From assembly GCF_000283155.1 (NCBI RefSeq), contig NW_004454217.1, forward strand, positions 5,528,132 to 5,592,131: a DNA stretch of 64,000 nucleotides. The letters run 5' to 3'. Made by a program: the position numbers and the translations under genes. Below are positions 10,976 through 21,956 of the stretch, one piece after another. The number at the start of each line of letters is the position of its first letter. Position 1 is the first letter of the stretch. Origin of the DNA: Ceratotherium simum simum (lineage: Eukaryota > Chordata > Mammalia > Perissodactyla > Rhinocerotidae). Below the pieces are notes generated by a model. The model made no database searches and was not told where the DNA came from. It saw only the letters and a program-made list of their open reading frames with translations.

Positions 10976-11599
10976 CATTATAACAAAAAGATGTGTTACA
11001 ACAAGAATGCTGTATGTGATAGGCAGAGACGGTCCCACCTTGAGCTGCTTCTGATGACCAGCAGGGTTTCTTCTTAATAAGAGATGATATACAATTTGAT
11101 GCACAGTTATTTGTCAAAAGTCTAACACGTGGTCCCCAGTATGCACTCAAAAAGGGAGGCGTGGAGGCTGGCGCTCAGATGGAGAGGTGACCTAAGGATA
11201 TCGGGTCACTTATTCCAGCATCTCTTAGAATTATTCTATTTGGGTCAAGGTTGTATTTTCTGCAGGGCTGGGAGACTTGTGAGAAAAAAATATTGGTCCT
11301 GGCCACTTACGCTTGGTTTGTCCAAGAAAAGGACAAAATTATTCTTTTTATCCATAGCCAGTAAAGTGTGGCCAGTAAAATCAGCAATTAGATGGACTTC
11401 AAGCAACAACAAACATTCGGAATTTGTTGCTGCTTTGCAATATCAACTAGGATGACTATTAGAAATGAGAGGAAAATGGAAAATTAGGAATAGAACACTA
11501 AAAGGAAAAACAATAGGGTTGTTTTCTAGATTTTACTGAGACTTCATACCTGTAACTCTCTGAGGTAGGAACCAGGCTCATTTTTTTAGTTAAAAATAC
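10976..11599. other. unrecognised stretch
   Basis: No gene or recognised repeat. A 108-codon plus frame (11129-11455) shows no domain. Confidence 0.4.
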
Positions 11600-12266
11600 C
11601 TCACGCCCGTTAGAATGGCTATAATTACCAAGACAAAAAATAACAAATGTTGGAGTGGATGTGGAGAAATGGGAACCTTCATACACAGCTGGTGGGAATG
11701 CAAACTGGTACAGCCTCTATGGAAAACGGTATGGAGATTCCTCAAAAAATTAAAAATAGAAATACCCTATGATCCAGCTATCCCACTACTGAGAATCTAT
11801 CCAACGAACCTGAAATCAACAATCCAAAGAGGCTTATGCACCCCTATGTTCATTGCAGCATTAGTCACCATAGCCAAGAAGTGGAAGCAACCCTAGTGTC
11901 CCTCAATTGATGATTGGATCAAGAAGATGTGGTATATATATACAATGGAATACTACTCAGCCATAAAAAAAGACAAAATCATCCCATTTGCAACAACATG
12001 GATGGGCCTGGAGGGTATTATGTTAAGTGAAATAAGCCAGACAGAGAAAGACAAACACCGTATGATCTCACTCATATGTGGTATATAAACCAACACATGG
12101 ACAGAGATCACTGCACTGTGGTTATCAGGGGCAATGGGGATAGGGGGTGGGCACAAGGGGTGAAGGGAGACATGTATATGGTGATTGACAAACAAAAATG
12201 TACAACCGAAATTTCACAATGTTATAAACTATTAAGACATCAATAAAAAAATTTTTTTAAATACCT
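11594..12266 (+). mobile_element. L1 3' end with ORF2 C-terminus, one stop codon
   Basis: 5'-truncated L1 insertion. The frame beginning 11600 reads [20 protein letters not shown], then [17 protein letters not shown] and [10 protein letters not shown], the conserved C-terminal region of L1 ORF2. A TAG at 11894-11896 interrupts it; after that the same frame stays open (DDWIKKMWYIYTMEYYSAIK...) to TAA at 12086-12088. A short 3' UTR and an A/T-rich tail follow. AAATACCT at 11594-11601 and 12259-12266 is the probable target duplication. With one nonsense codon in about 160 codons this is among the younger L1 copies here. Confidence 0.93.
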
Positions 12267-12413
12267 GTTTAAACTTAAGTGCCCTGAGGCCATATCATCG
12301 CAAGTGTTATCATGGCTAACAGCAAGACTATTGATGTAAAACCTACAAAACCATGACTGACCCAGAGGACTCCTCAGAGAGTGGTCACAGTTAAAGAGCT
12401 ATAGTCCAGTAAA

Positions 12414-12766
12414 CCAAAATGTATTTTCTTTTTTTTTTTTTTTTTTTTAATTTATTTTTTGTGAGGAAGATCAGCCCTGAGCTAACATCCATGCTAATCC
12501 TCCTCTTTTTGCTGAGGAAGACCAGCAAAAAGGAATCAGGACCAGGATCACCAATCGTCCTCCTTTTTTTTTTTTTTTTTTTTGCCCCCAAAGCCCCACT
12601 AGATAGTTGTATGTCATAGCTGCACATCCTTCTAGTTGCTGCATGTGGGACGTGGCCAGAGAAGCCGTGCGTCGGTGTGTGCCCGGGATCCGAACCCAGG
12701 CCGCCAGTAGTGGAGCACGCGCACTTAACCGCTAAGCCATGGGGCCAGGCCCCAAAATGTATTTTC
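12414..12766 (-). mobile_element. ERE SINE (long form) with 15-bp TSD
   Basis: Reverse-strand ERE, body 12429-12751. It holds poly(T), GAGGAAGATCAGCCCTGAGC, an internal T-run, then the 'aaagccccactagatagttgtatgtcatagctgcacatccttctagttgc' block of the longer ERE form, and CGGGATCCGAACCCAGG (B-box side) to GGGGCCAGGCCC. The duplication CCAAAATGTATTTTC is perfect at 12414-12428 and 12752-12766, so the insertion is fairly recent. Confidence 0.97.
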
Positions 12767-13204
12767 AAAATAACTTTGCTTGTGTTTATCAAATACTGTG
12801 AATGGGGATACATCTCATAAGGTTCCTTTTCTTCCCCATTCACTTTCCTCACACCTGCAGTTCACAGAATGCCTCTCTAATCCAAACCTTTCAAAAAAAC
12901 TCTTCCCCCCAGCTCCATCCCAAGCCTCTCATTTCCCTCATCACTTTACCGCTCCATCTAACCACGTCACAAAAGTCTATAAAATCTACCCAGCAGGGAC
13001 AGAACACTGTTTCAAAAAAGGCAGAAGAGAAATTGAACAAGCTAAGCCAGACCTCCCTCTCTCCACCTTTAGTAGATTAGATGAAGAAAAGGCTGGACTC
13101 TCATTTATGAATAAGTTTGACCCATCATGAGTGAGATACAGGTATATTTGCTAAACATTTAAGATAAACTATTAAAGGATTATTTTTCTTAAAGGTAAAA
13201 GCAT
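12767..13204. other. unrecognised stretch
   Basis: No repeat recognised. A 116-codon plus frame (12780-13130) has no domain. The last 50 bases may belong to the duplicated segment that follows. Confidence 0.4.
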
Positions 13205-13500
13205 GACTCTTGTACAAATAGATATACCTGTATGAAAAATTTTATTTTACTTATTAATCAATGAAGGAACCAGTAAGAGGTTACAACAAGTTCAAAGGCG
13301 AATCAAGAGCAGACACATATATAGGCAATCAGGAGTGCTGAAATAATGTAAGTTCAAAGAATGAAAGACGCATACCCCAAGAAGATCAGATAATCCAGAA
13401 AGAGGCACTATACAACACCTAGTAATCCATTGAAGGGACCCTGTAGTCATTTTTCTTCCCATTTCAAAGTTGTTCTCAATTCTTCCTGGCAAGGTCTAGC
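13205..13500. repeat. unidentified repeat, copy 1
   Basis: Aligns in order and in the same direction with 16527-16985. Best anchors are CAATCAGGAGTGCTGAAAT (copy 2 differs at 1 of 19), TCAGATAATCCAGA (1 of 14) and ACAACACCTA (identical), plus the aligned TTGTACAAATA / TTGCACAAATA and ATTTTATTT...ATTA...AATGA segments. Copy 1 lacks about 135 bases present in copy 2. I do not recognise the family and see no coding potential. Confidence 0.65.
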
Positions 13501-14146
13501 ATTTCTACATTGACAAGGGCCCTGCCATCCCTGCTGGTGCCTACCTGCTTCCATTTTGCCAATTTCTGTGCCAAAATGGCCAATCCAGATGTGGAAGGAG
13601 CTGTCGCCCTTCTTGGTGGAATTTACCAGCACTCTGAATAGTCTTTATTCCCACCACACTATCCAAAAGAGCAGGGAAGAATCCCATTTCTTGAACTTTA
13701 CATATATTTTGCTAAATAAATCCCCAAGGGAGAATGCCTTTTACCTCCAATACTATATGGTGGTCTTAGTGACGTTAAGTCACCCGGTCTTTATTTTCAG
13801 CCCTGTCTTCCTAACATCCAGGTATTATTCCATGGGGACTGGACCAGAGAATGGCCTGAGTGTCCACCACTAGCTAGATTCAAGATCAGCACTCCATTTC
13901 ATCTGGAAGACTCTGATCCTGGCTTACAGGACCCAATTCATTTCCTCCCCCTGTTTTTCTCCCTCTCTCCCTCTCCCCTCCCTCCCCCCCCCAACACAGT
14001 TCTTTCCCAGATGCTCCCTTGTCCCTCATGCAAACAGATTATTGGCAGGTACAACCCACCATTTCTCAGGACTCATCTGAATCCTGAGGTAAGAAGAGTT
14101 TCACCTCAAGCTAAGAGCCCTTCTACTTAGAAGTGTCTTCCTAGGG
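13501..14146. other. unrecognised stretch with a pyrimidine tract
   Basis: No gene recognised. About 13945-13993 is a C/T-rich low-complexity tract. A 105-codon plus frame (13556-13873) shows no domain. Confidence 0.4.
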
Positions 14147-14325
14147 GGGCAGTGCAATGCTGTGGAGAGCTCAGCCTTCAGCCTCAGAAAGATTAGAATT
14201 TTAATCTCAGATCTGTCATTATCTACAAAATCAGATTAATAACATCAACCTTTCAGGGTTGTTATGACAATAAACATGAAATAGTGTATGTAAAATACTC
14301 TGCAAAGGTAGCTGTTATTTTTATT
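14147..14325 (+). mobile_element. MIR SINE, internally deleted
   Basis: 'gggggcagtgcaatgctgtggagagctcagccttcagcctcag...', then 'tctcagatctgtcatt' directly followed by 'atctacaaaatcagattaataacatcaacctttcagggttgttatgac'. The 'ctgtgtgaccttgggcaag' middle is missing. Confidence 0.65.
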
Positions 14326-15164
14326 TTTCATTATGATGTTGGTCACTCTGGCGCTGGAAGCTGCCCTGGTTTTGCTGCCATCAATAGCATTTATCAGTTG
14401 CACTCTGCATCTTGTCTCCATAAAGCCATCTCATCGCCCCTCCCATGTGGTTCATGTGTATGTTTCCTATCTCCCCTTGCTCCAGGCTCAATGTCTCCCA
14501 CTTCACTTGCTGATGAAAATGTGTACCCAGTTCTGATGATCTGTCTGCTATACCGCATACTTGCACTGAAACTAGCCCTCAGCGGTTATGCGTCCATAAA
14601 AAGAAAGGCTGCCCCATCCCTTCTACCTAAGGCCCATGGCATCCGGTCCCTGAGCCATTGAAATTGCCTTGGTTCTGAATGGAAGTTTGTCAAAATCCTC
14701 ATAAAGGGCTCATAGGCAATTCCATTATCAAGAGGCTTGTCCAGAAATGACAATGGTAATGAAAAATATTGATTACAGCAGCAAGGCTCAATTTTTTAGC
14801 AGTCAAAATTACACCTTTTCATTAAATTGTGGCCCCAGAGAACAAAAAAAGATAATTAAACAGACTTATGATGCAAAGTTACAGATAACTTCTTCCTGTT
14901 CAAGGTAATCAGAAGTACAGACACTCAGAGAAGGAAGCGCGATGTGCAGAAATCTAGGGGAGCTGCCCCCATGGGGCATTTAAATTGTCATTTCTTCCCA
15001 TAGCAGCTTCTTCCTCCCCACTCCTCAGAGGCAGCCTCTGAGTCAGTGTCAGAGCGGCATGCGACGTCTCTGGCCTCCTGGAGAGATCCAGGGAGCTCAA
15101 CAGCAGCACATAGACCCCGTGGAAGAAGCTCCAGGAGGCAGTGTCCAGACTCACACAGCACAGC
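14326..15164. other. unrecognised stretch, possibly conserved part
   Basis: No gene recognised. A 125-codon plus frame (14284-14661) starts in the MIR and has no domain. 14740-14920 is AT-rich, repeat-free and has a TAATTA near 14854 and several GATTA-like words. That is the texture of a noncoding element, but sequence alone does not show function. Confidence 0.35.
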
Positions 15165-15600
15165 ACTTACTGCTCTGCTCAAAACCCACCAGGGCTTGGC
15201 TGTTGCCTACTGTGTCCAGCCCTAACTGCTTAGCTTGGTACCCAAGGTCCTCTTTAGGCCATCACAGGCTGGCTTTCCCCGTCTGTGCTCCACTGCTCCC
15301 CACCACCACCCTCCCTGCTGGTTAATCAGTTCCTTCCCCACACCATGCCCCTTCCAACCACCTCACTTTTGTCCATGCTGTGCCCACAATCACCTTTCCC
15401 AACCTTCACTGATGCTTTGCTTCTCCAAACTCTTATTGCACTGATATATTCATTTGTTTGAGGTCCGTTACTACCTCTCCTTAATTAGACTGTGCATTCA
15501 TCAAAAGCAGGGCCATGGGAATGTTTACATTTCTGTATACCCATAGTCCCTACCACAAAGCTGGATTCATAATAAGTGTTCCATAAATGTCACTGAGCAG
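15165..15600 (+). mobile_element. L2 LINE 3' end
   Basis: 'ctgctctgctcaaaacccaccagggcttggctg', 'ggtacccaaggtcctctttaggccatcacaggctggc', 'cttcactgatgctttgcttctcc', 'gactgtgcattcatcaaaagcagggcc', 'aataagtgttccataaatg': consecutive L2 blocks up to the 3' end. Confidence 0.85.
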
Positions 15601-15694
15601 TTAACTTTCTTCTGGGTAAACAGAGTTGAATGTAAATGAGTATATTTTATGGCAAAGGTGAAGGGAAAACAAGGGAAAAGAATTAATGTTTGAT

Positions 15695-15900
15695 GAATCC
15701 TGACTAGGAACTACACTGTGCTTCTCATGTTATCTTATAAATTCCTTACAATAAGTCTATGAAACTGTGCTACCCCATTTTACAGATAAAAGAAAAAAAT
15801 TCCAAGGAAATTAAGCAACTCTGCCAAGGGTAGGACAATTTGTAAATGACAGAGCAGAATTCAAATTCAGCTCAATCTGATTCCAAAACATATGCTCCTT
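15695..15900 (-). mobile_element. MIR SINE
   Basis: 'cttctcatgttatcttataaattccttacaataagtctatgaaact', 'ccattttacagataaaag', 'ctctgccaagggtaggacaatttgtaaatgacagagcagaattcaaattcag': the reverse MIR core in order. Confidence 0.75.
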
Positions 15901-16264
15901 CCAAGAATTTTTATCATTGCCTTCATTGTCACCATAACCACGCTCATCTGCAGTAGCATTGAGCCATTTAGCTACAGAGAGACCTTTAATGGGTACTCTC
16001 TGTGTCTTTTCAGGCTACAAACCTGAGGTAGACAATAGAAGACATGACCTTATCCATGGCAAGGACAAAGCTTTACGTTTTCCTTGACCTCTTTCCAGAA
16101 GGGTCCATCAAACAAGCAAAGAGCACAGGTTTCCAACAGGCCCCCGCCCAGACATTGATTCTCCTCCTACCTTTGACCAATTCACTGACTGGGGCAATGG
16201 AGAAGACCTGGGTCATTTGAATACACAAATAACTAAAAGCTAATACGAGGAAAGGAAAATTAGG

Positions 16265-16425
16265 GAAATTCTTTGCTCTGCCACATCCTAGCTGTGTGTC
16301 CCTGGATAAGTCTCTTCACTTCCCTGAGCTTTAGTTGCCTCATCAGTAACTTAGGATCCTTTGAGGCTCTACAAGATGGTGTGACACTAAGTGCTATATA
16401 AATGTTGAAAATTAAGATTCTAAAT
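16265..16425 (+). mobile_element. MIR SINE
   Basis: 'ctctgccacatcctagctgtgtgtccctggataagtctcttcacttccctgagctttagttgcctcatcagtaa' and a downstream 'ctaagtgctatataaatgttga' give a nearly complete MIR. Confidence 0.85.
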
Positions 16426-16526
16426 CCTCACATTAAAGCATAGATTTGATCTTACCTGTTTTGGAGAAGATATTTAACCAAATAAAGTGATTTTTGAAGA
16501 ACAATAATTTTAAAAGGATAACATTG

Positions 16527-16985
16527 TACCTCTTGCACAAATATAAAATATAAAATGAATGTGTCAAATATTTTATTTAACTCATTAAGTAATGAGATAA
16601 ATAGTACAGTGTTAGAATCAATTCAAAGGAGAATTCAAAGAACACACTACATATAGACAATCAGGAATGCTGAAATGAATTTACAAATAGATGTGGTCAA
16701 TATCCACACGGCAATAATCAATTGCATCCCGTGGGACAAATTTTATTTGCATTTCTATAGACAAGAATCATTTGTATTACACTTATGAGTTCTACAATTT
16801 ACAGATCAAATAACAGCTCAAAGACAATGAGAGTAGACCACTATAGAATCAGGTAATCCAGATGGGTGTGCTAGACAACACCTAACATTCCACAGGAAAT
16901 CCAGTAATTTTTTTTTTTCCATTGCAGTCTTCTACAATTTTTCCTTATATGATTAACAGGTATCCCATCTTTCCAAGATCCTGAG
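16527..16985. repeat. unidentified repeat, copy 2
   Basis: Direct, diverged copy of 13205-13500, about 3.3 kb downstream. 16681-16815 has no counterpart in copy 1. MIR and L2 copies lie between the two, so they are not the LTRs of one provirus. An old local duplication or two copies of an unnamed repeat remain possible. Confidence 0.65.
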
Positions 16986-17239
16986 GGAGAAAGGAAAACA
17001 GTGACAGAGTCAATGATGTAGGCAGGAAGAGTATTCTGACTAGTCAGAGCCCCATAAACCAGACTTTGCTTCCCTGACCTTAGAAGGCATCCCCTGTTTA
17101 GTGAGCTTACCTCAGCACGCTCCAATGAGAGCCCACCCTGGGCAAGTGCTCAAGCATCCCTCCATGCCCTAACTCAGCATTGTCTCTGAAGGAGGTACTC
17201 AGGAATGGTTTAGGATTAGGTCCCTGCTACTTAATAAGT

Positions 17240-17390
17240 CAGTGTTGCCCAGAAAACAAGACCATCAATATCACCTGGGAGTAAGAATGCAGAGTCTCAG
17301 GCCATGTGTCTGACCTCCTGAATCAGAATCTGCATTTTTAACATGATCCCCACATGATTTGTACGAAAATGCAAGTTTGAGAAGCAGTGG
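17240..17390 (-). mobile_element. MER5A-like hAT miniature transposon
   Basis: CAGTGTTGCCCAGA...CACCTGGGAGTAAGAATGCAGA...GAATCAGAATCTGCATTTTTAACATGATCCCCACATGATT... ends GCAAGTTTGAGAAGCAGTG. Structure and order match MER5A/MER5B. The strand is my best reading. Confidence 0.7.
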
Positions 17391-17391
17391 T

Positions 17392-17545
17392 TTGAGTAAT
17401 CATATCACAGCTCTCGCTGATTATCTGTGTCACCTTGAGCAAGTCAATTCACTTCTCTAGGCCTCAGTTTCCTCATCTGTAAAATAAGAAGGTCAGGTCA
17501 CTGGTCTTAGTGGTCCCCTCCTGGTCTCTGAATCCATCTTACAGA
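17392..17545 (+). mobile_element. MIR SINE
   Basis: 'gattatctgtgtcaccttgagcaagtcaattcacttctctaggcctcagtttcctcatctgtaaaataagaaggtc': a well preserved MIR core. Confidence 0.85.
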
Positions 17546-18474
17546 GATGGATTTTTTTCTGGTCAAGCTCCAAAGCTAACACCATGCCACCAACCTGTGG
17601 AGCTTGGGTCCTGCAGAGATCTGGCTAAGTCTCGCTTACATTTTCCTCTTGTTGTCCTTCTTTGGAGAAGATAAATTGACATGGTGACCCTAAAGACATT
17701 ATCCCTCAACCTGGGGTACCAACAAGGTGCCCGGATTCCCTGATAGCCAAATGAGTAAGAAATCTCACCATCTGCTTTCAAGTCAGGATTTTCCACAGTT
17801 TTGCTCCCTGATTGAGTGTATTGCTTTTAAAAATCCCAAAATAATCAATTCTGACAAGAAAGATTCAGATATGCTTTTCAAATTATAAAAACACATGACA
17901 CAAATTTCCTGACAACCTGATAAAAAGAGAAAGTGAATTACTAGCTTATTATTTTTAACTTGTTTTCTTCAAGCAAGCGTGCTCATTCTGCAGGGAACCT
18001 GTGACCCCAGCGCAGCACACAGGAGCATAGAATTTACAAAGCCCTGTCCTCACCATGGCAACACAGAGCCCCCTCTGTAGCGAGCCAGAATTACACTTAG
18101 TCCCTGTTTGGGGGATGTGGAGGAGTGATGGAGAGGAATCCTGTAAGGATGCTTCCAGGTGGATGCAAATAGTGCTACCCACATGCAGATGAGGTATTTT
18201 TCCCCATTGTTCTTCATTACATGCACATTGCTACTATCCCAGAATGGGTTCCCAACTGAACTCAATGTCTACTTGAAGTTTACGTAGAGCACAAAAGATT
18301 CTGGTACCAATGAGTTCCACAGCAATATTCAAGCCCTACTAAGCATCATTGCTCCAATCAAGAGGAACTAGTTCCAGCCATTTCCCACATTATCCATTCA
18401 GTACCCCCTATTACCCCTGGATACCAGGACCCTCCTGCTGCCAGACTGATCTCTTCTCTTTCCCCAGCTTATTC
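17546..18474. other. unrecognised stretch
   Basis: About 0.9 kb with no recognised repeat or domain. Frames are at most 77 codons. Confidence 0.4.
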
Positions 18475-18640
18475 AACAGTTTAATGAAAATTTATAGAAC
18501 ACTTACTGTCTGCCAAGTCCCGTGCTTAGAGCTCAGGCTTTGGTGGTGAACAAGATAGACATAGTCCCAGATCTCTCGTGACACTGAGTTTGGTGGGACA
18601 CGTAGATCTTGCAATGATAGAGACATAAGTCACTTCAGCA
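18475..18640 (-). mobile_element. L2 3' end
   Basis: 'aatgaaaatttatagaacacttactgtctgccaagtcccgtgcttagagctcaggctttggtggtgaacaagatagacatagtcccagatct': the reverse L2 terminus. Confidence 0.75.
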
Positions 18641-19008
18641 TGTAATTTCAGCCTTTAACGGTGGGGCCTGATCTGGCCATGACATTGAAGATGGCTTTTG
18701 TGATGGATTAATTTCTTAAACAAACTACTTCCCTCCATAACCCATAATTTCTTGTTTGTGACTCTCTCCTACACAGTCAGAGGCATTCAATACTCTAAAA
18801 AAAGAATAGAATTTTCATAACAAGAGTACAAAGACAAAGAAATATTCCATTCTCAGCTTCTGAGTTTCAAAATAGACTTTTAAAGCTGCTATCAGAGCAT
18901 CCGCCATGTTCAGGCAAGATGGCATACCTTGTCGGAATCCAGATGTAGAGTCTTCATGACCAGAGATGAGTCAAAACGCAGTCACAGAAACAGATATTAC
19001 GTGGCTAT
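18641..19008. other. unrecognised stretch
   Basis: AT-rich, with no recognised repeat or coding frame. Confidence 0.4.
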
Positions 19009-19012
19009 AGAC

Positions 19013-19456
19013 TGTTGGGGCCCAGGACAGGCTGCCTCAAGATGTTCCACAATGGTATATTGACTATTTTGAGTCGAATTTACTTAAAAACCAAAAAGGG
19101 CTTTCTGACTCTCCTGTCTCTGTTCCCCCAGAAAGCAGGAAATAAATCTCCCACGTGAAAGATGCTCTCCCTGCATCCTTATCACTAGAGCTAGGAGATT
19201 CAAGGCCGAGAGGCCTGCATAAACAAACCTTGCTAACTACGTACCCCAAACCTAAGTTTCTTTGTCCTGTCCTTGTGTAAAAGATATATATACTGCCTGC
19301 TTTGTGCACTCTGCAAGCATCATCTTTATGATTCTCCCATATGCATGCAACTAAATTGGATTTTTCTCCTGTTAAACTGGTCTTGTGTCAATTTTAATAT
19401 TAGTCCAGCCACACAAACACAAAAAGGGAAGAAAGGAGATTTCCCCTGCCTCAACA
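19013..19456 (+). mobile_element. solo LTR, ERV1-type, TSD AGAC
   Basis: 444 bp, TGTTGGGGCCCAGGACAGGC... to ...CCCCTGCCTCAACA. It is flanked by AGAC at 19009-19012 and 19457-19460. A TATA-like AAGATATATATACTG lies near 19281. No internal proviral sequence adjoins it. Confidence 0.9.
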
Positions 19457-19744
19457 AGACCAAAAATGATGCCCTCTCAAATGCCTTGACAACTTGCAAA
19501 TACTCCTATAAATAGAGGGCCAAAGGTGGCAGAAATATATGAGGTGATTAATTCTGGAATTACAGAGAAAAGCTTGAAAGTGATTGGGTTTAAGGGATTA
19601 AGAAAATTGCAGCTTTCCCTGCCATTAGACAAAACACGCCTTTAGAGTAAGATAGTTGAGATATAGAAAAATAAACATTTGCTGCACAAGAGTTTTGTAG
19701 GTTAAATATACGACACCTGCTACATTTCCCTAAAGTGACAATTT

Positions 19745-20010
19745 AAGTGGGGACCTATCTGATAAGTGGATATTTGCCAGGTGAGTCAGACATTCCAAGA
19801 GGAAACAACATATGTGATGCCAAGGCCTTGAGTCAATATGGGATTTGATCAGTTTAAGGAGTTAAAGGTCACTGTGTCTAGAACAGGGTGATGTGACATG
19901 ACATGAGACAAGGCTAAAGAGATTGAACTTCATCCTCAGACCAAGCAGTGGGGAGGCACTAAAACATTGCAAACAAGATAATTACACCATCAGATTTATG
20001 TTTTCACAAG
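19745..20010 (-). mobile_element. L2 LINE 3' part
   Basis: 'agacattccaagaggaaacaacatatgtgatgccaaggccttgag', 'gagattgaacttcatcctcag', 'gcagtggggaggcactaaaac', 'caccatcagatttatgttt': successive reverse L2 blocks. Confidence 0.75.
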
Positions 20011-21420
20011 ATCATTCTCTGCTACCACCAACCCCTCCCCACTCATATCCTCATATACATTCATCTGGGCCAAATGCTCTCCTATTCCACTGCCCCATAT
20101 TCCAGAACGATTTCCTCTCTCCCAGCTGGCGGGCATTTTTCGCCATCCCTACAGAGTTTTCCCTGCCCCTGGTCCTTACAACACCCCAGTGAGGTTACTT
20201 TTTGAGAGGTTAAGATGAGAATGCCAGGTGCTATTATAATATTATAGTCAGGGACCAAAGAGTGATTTAATCTTGCCCTGTTAATTACCCCTAGCCCTCC
20301 CAGCAAAGTTCTAGGGAGGTATTCACAAGAAACAAATGCAGAATAGAAATCAGAGTACCATTTTATTCCTAGCTGCACAAGCATGCCTTGTGTAGGTATG
20401 TAGCTCTGATTAAAGGCTAAGTTGGATCAAGTTTCAAGGTCAAAGTGGGATCTCCTATTTACTCCCACCCTCCCAATTCTAAACTAAGCAAAGATGCTCA
20501 GACATGTCAACTGGGAATGAGAGAAATAAGTGAGCCTATAAAAGAAGAGACGAGGTTCTGACCTTTTTAGGCACAGTGATCCCCCTCTCCCACTTTGAGA
20601 CCTAATCAAAGATCCCGGCTCTGACCAATCACCTTAGCGGAAGAGGATTAAATGCTTGAAAGCTCAGTCTTGACAAAGGGAGAGAGACAGAAGTATCCAG
20701 TCCCCCACCTTCATTTTAATACTTTGGGTTGTATCTTAATCCATGGTATTGACTGCCAAGTCTATCAGTCACAAGCATCACTGTCACCCTTGCAGGAAGA
20801 GCCAGAAAATTCTCAGGGAGATTTTGTTCAAAGGATTGCTGAGAGAATCAAATGAGAAGGTGAATGGTTCGTAGTCGTCTCAGTACTGGTTAAAACTTGT
20901 CCTTAGTACATTGCCTCACCCATGGAAAGCTGGAAGAGGATTGAAGGAGTAGGCTCAAAGGGATTCATTGCTATCCTTGCAAAGTCAAGCAGGAAGAAAA
21001 CCCCCTGGAGCACACATTTTTTGGCTAGGGGGTGCTTTCCAGGGCCTCTCAAAAATCACATCCCGGAGATTACTGTCTCTTCATTTTTCTTGTAAGGCCA
21101 AATCTGGGATGATTTTTGAAAAAAGTTGATTCAAAGAGAAAAAGAATTACAAAATATTTTCTCTATCATGTGCTAACAGTGAAGCATGGCCAAAGTCTAA
21201 ACTTTATTTCCAATTTTCCCCCCTAAATACTAGTTCAAACTCTGATTTGCGGTCTGTCTTCTGCCATTTGACAGTAAAAAGATAAAGATTATTACATTTT
21301 TTTTCTAGAGGCAAACACTAGAAGCCTGATTGTTGTATCATACAATTAAGGTTTTAAAAAAATGAAGACTACTGATGCAATAATTTAAATGCCAGCTGAA
21401 GTGAGGGGAACCCATCACAG
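20011..21420. other. unrecognised 1.4-kb stretch
   Basis: No repeat or gene recognised. A TATAAA-type word (about 20536) lies upstream of a CCAAT word (about 20625), the wrong order for a plus-strand promoter. Frames are at most 100 codons and have no domain. Confidence 0.4.
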
Positions 21421-21956
21421 TGTTACTCCCCAAAGGGGGGTTGCCTGCCCACCACAAGACATGCCAATAGTCAAGAGACAAGGTGGGAGGGGAGAAAGGA
21501 CTTTTTATTACCACTTGCCAGCAAGAGGGAAGATGGCCAACTAATGTCCAAAAAAAACCATCTTACAGAACACAGACTGCAGGCCAGTTATATACGGGGC
21601 TGGTCTCCAGCTGGGGGAGGCAGCTGGTCTCCAGCTGGGATCATCCATCTGATCTTTGGGTGGAGGCAGACATCTGGTCTTAGTTCCTGATAGTATTTTG
21701 TTTTACTGGATATGCATTAGAGACCGGAGCAACGCCCTATACCCCAATCTGTCAGTTGTCATTGATGATGGCTATCAGCATAGACTCTCTGCCCAGGAGT
21801 CATCACATTCCTAAGGAACTCAAAAGAACAAAGTTATTGACTTATTGCAGCTGGGACAGGCCATGAAATCCACAGAGCATGACTGGGCTGGTTAATCAGA
21901 AGTCATTCAAAGTTATAATATGGTTTCTTGTCTACAATATGGCTTCCCTTATGTCA
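21421..21956 (-). mobile_element. LTR in reverse orientation, ERV1-type
   Basis: Read on the reverse strand it has U3 with a 17-bp direct repeat (GCTGGTCTCCAGCTGGG on the plus strand at 21599-21615 and 21623-21639), a TATA-like CCGTATATAA just downstream, AATAAAAAG (reverse-strand polyadenylation signal near 21504-21509) about 85 bases further, and a U5 ending GGGGAGTAACA. The U5 end at 21421 is firm. The U3 end at 21956 is a guess from TGACATAAGGG and lacks a convincing duplication (ACAG versus ACCT). Confidence 0.75.

Noticed and set aside
12391..12852. 153-codon reverse frame
   Set aside because: It reads straight through an ERE SINE, including its poly(A)-encoded lysine runs.
13205..16985. 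The two unidentified copies as LTRs of one provirus
   Set aside because: The interval holds MIR and L2 elements, which were inactive long before most LTR elements inserted, and no viral coding remnants were recognised there.
20520..20640. Promoter from TATAAA-like and CCAAT words
   Set aside because: The order and spacing are wrong for a plus-strand promoter, and no CpG island or exon follows.
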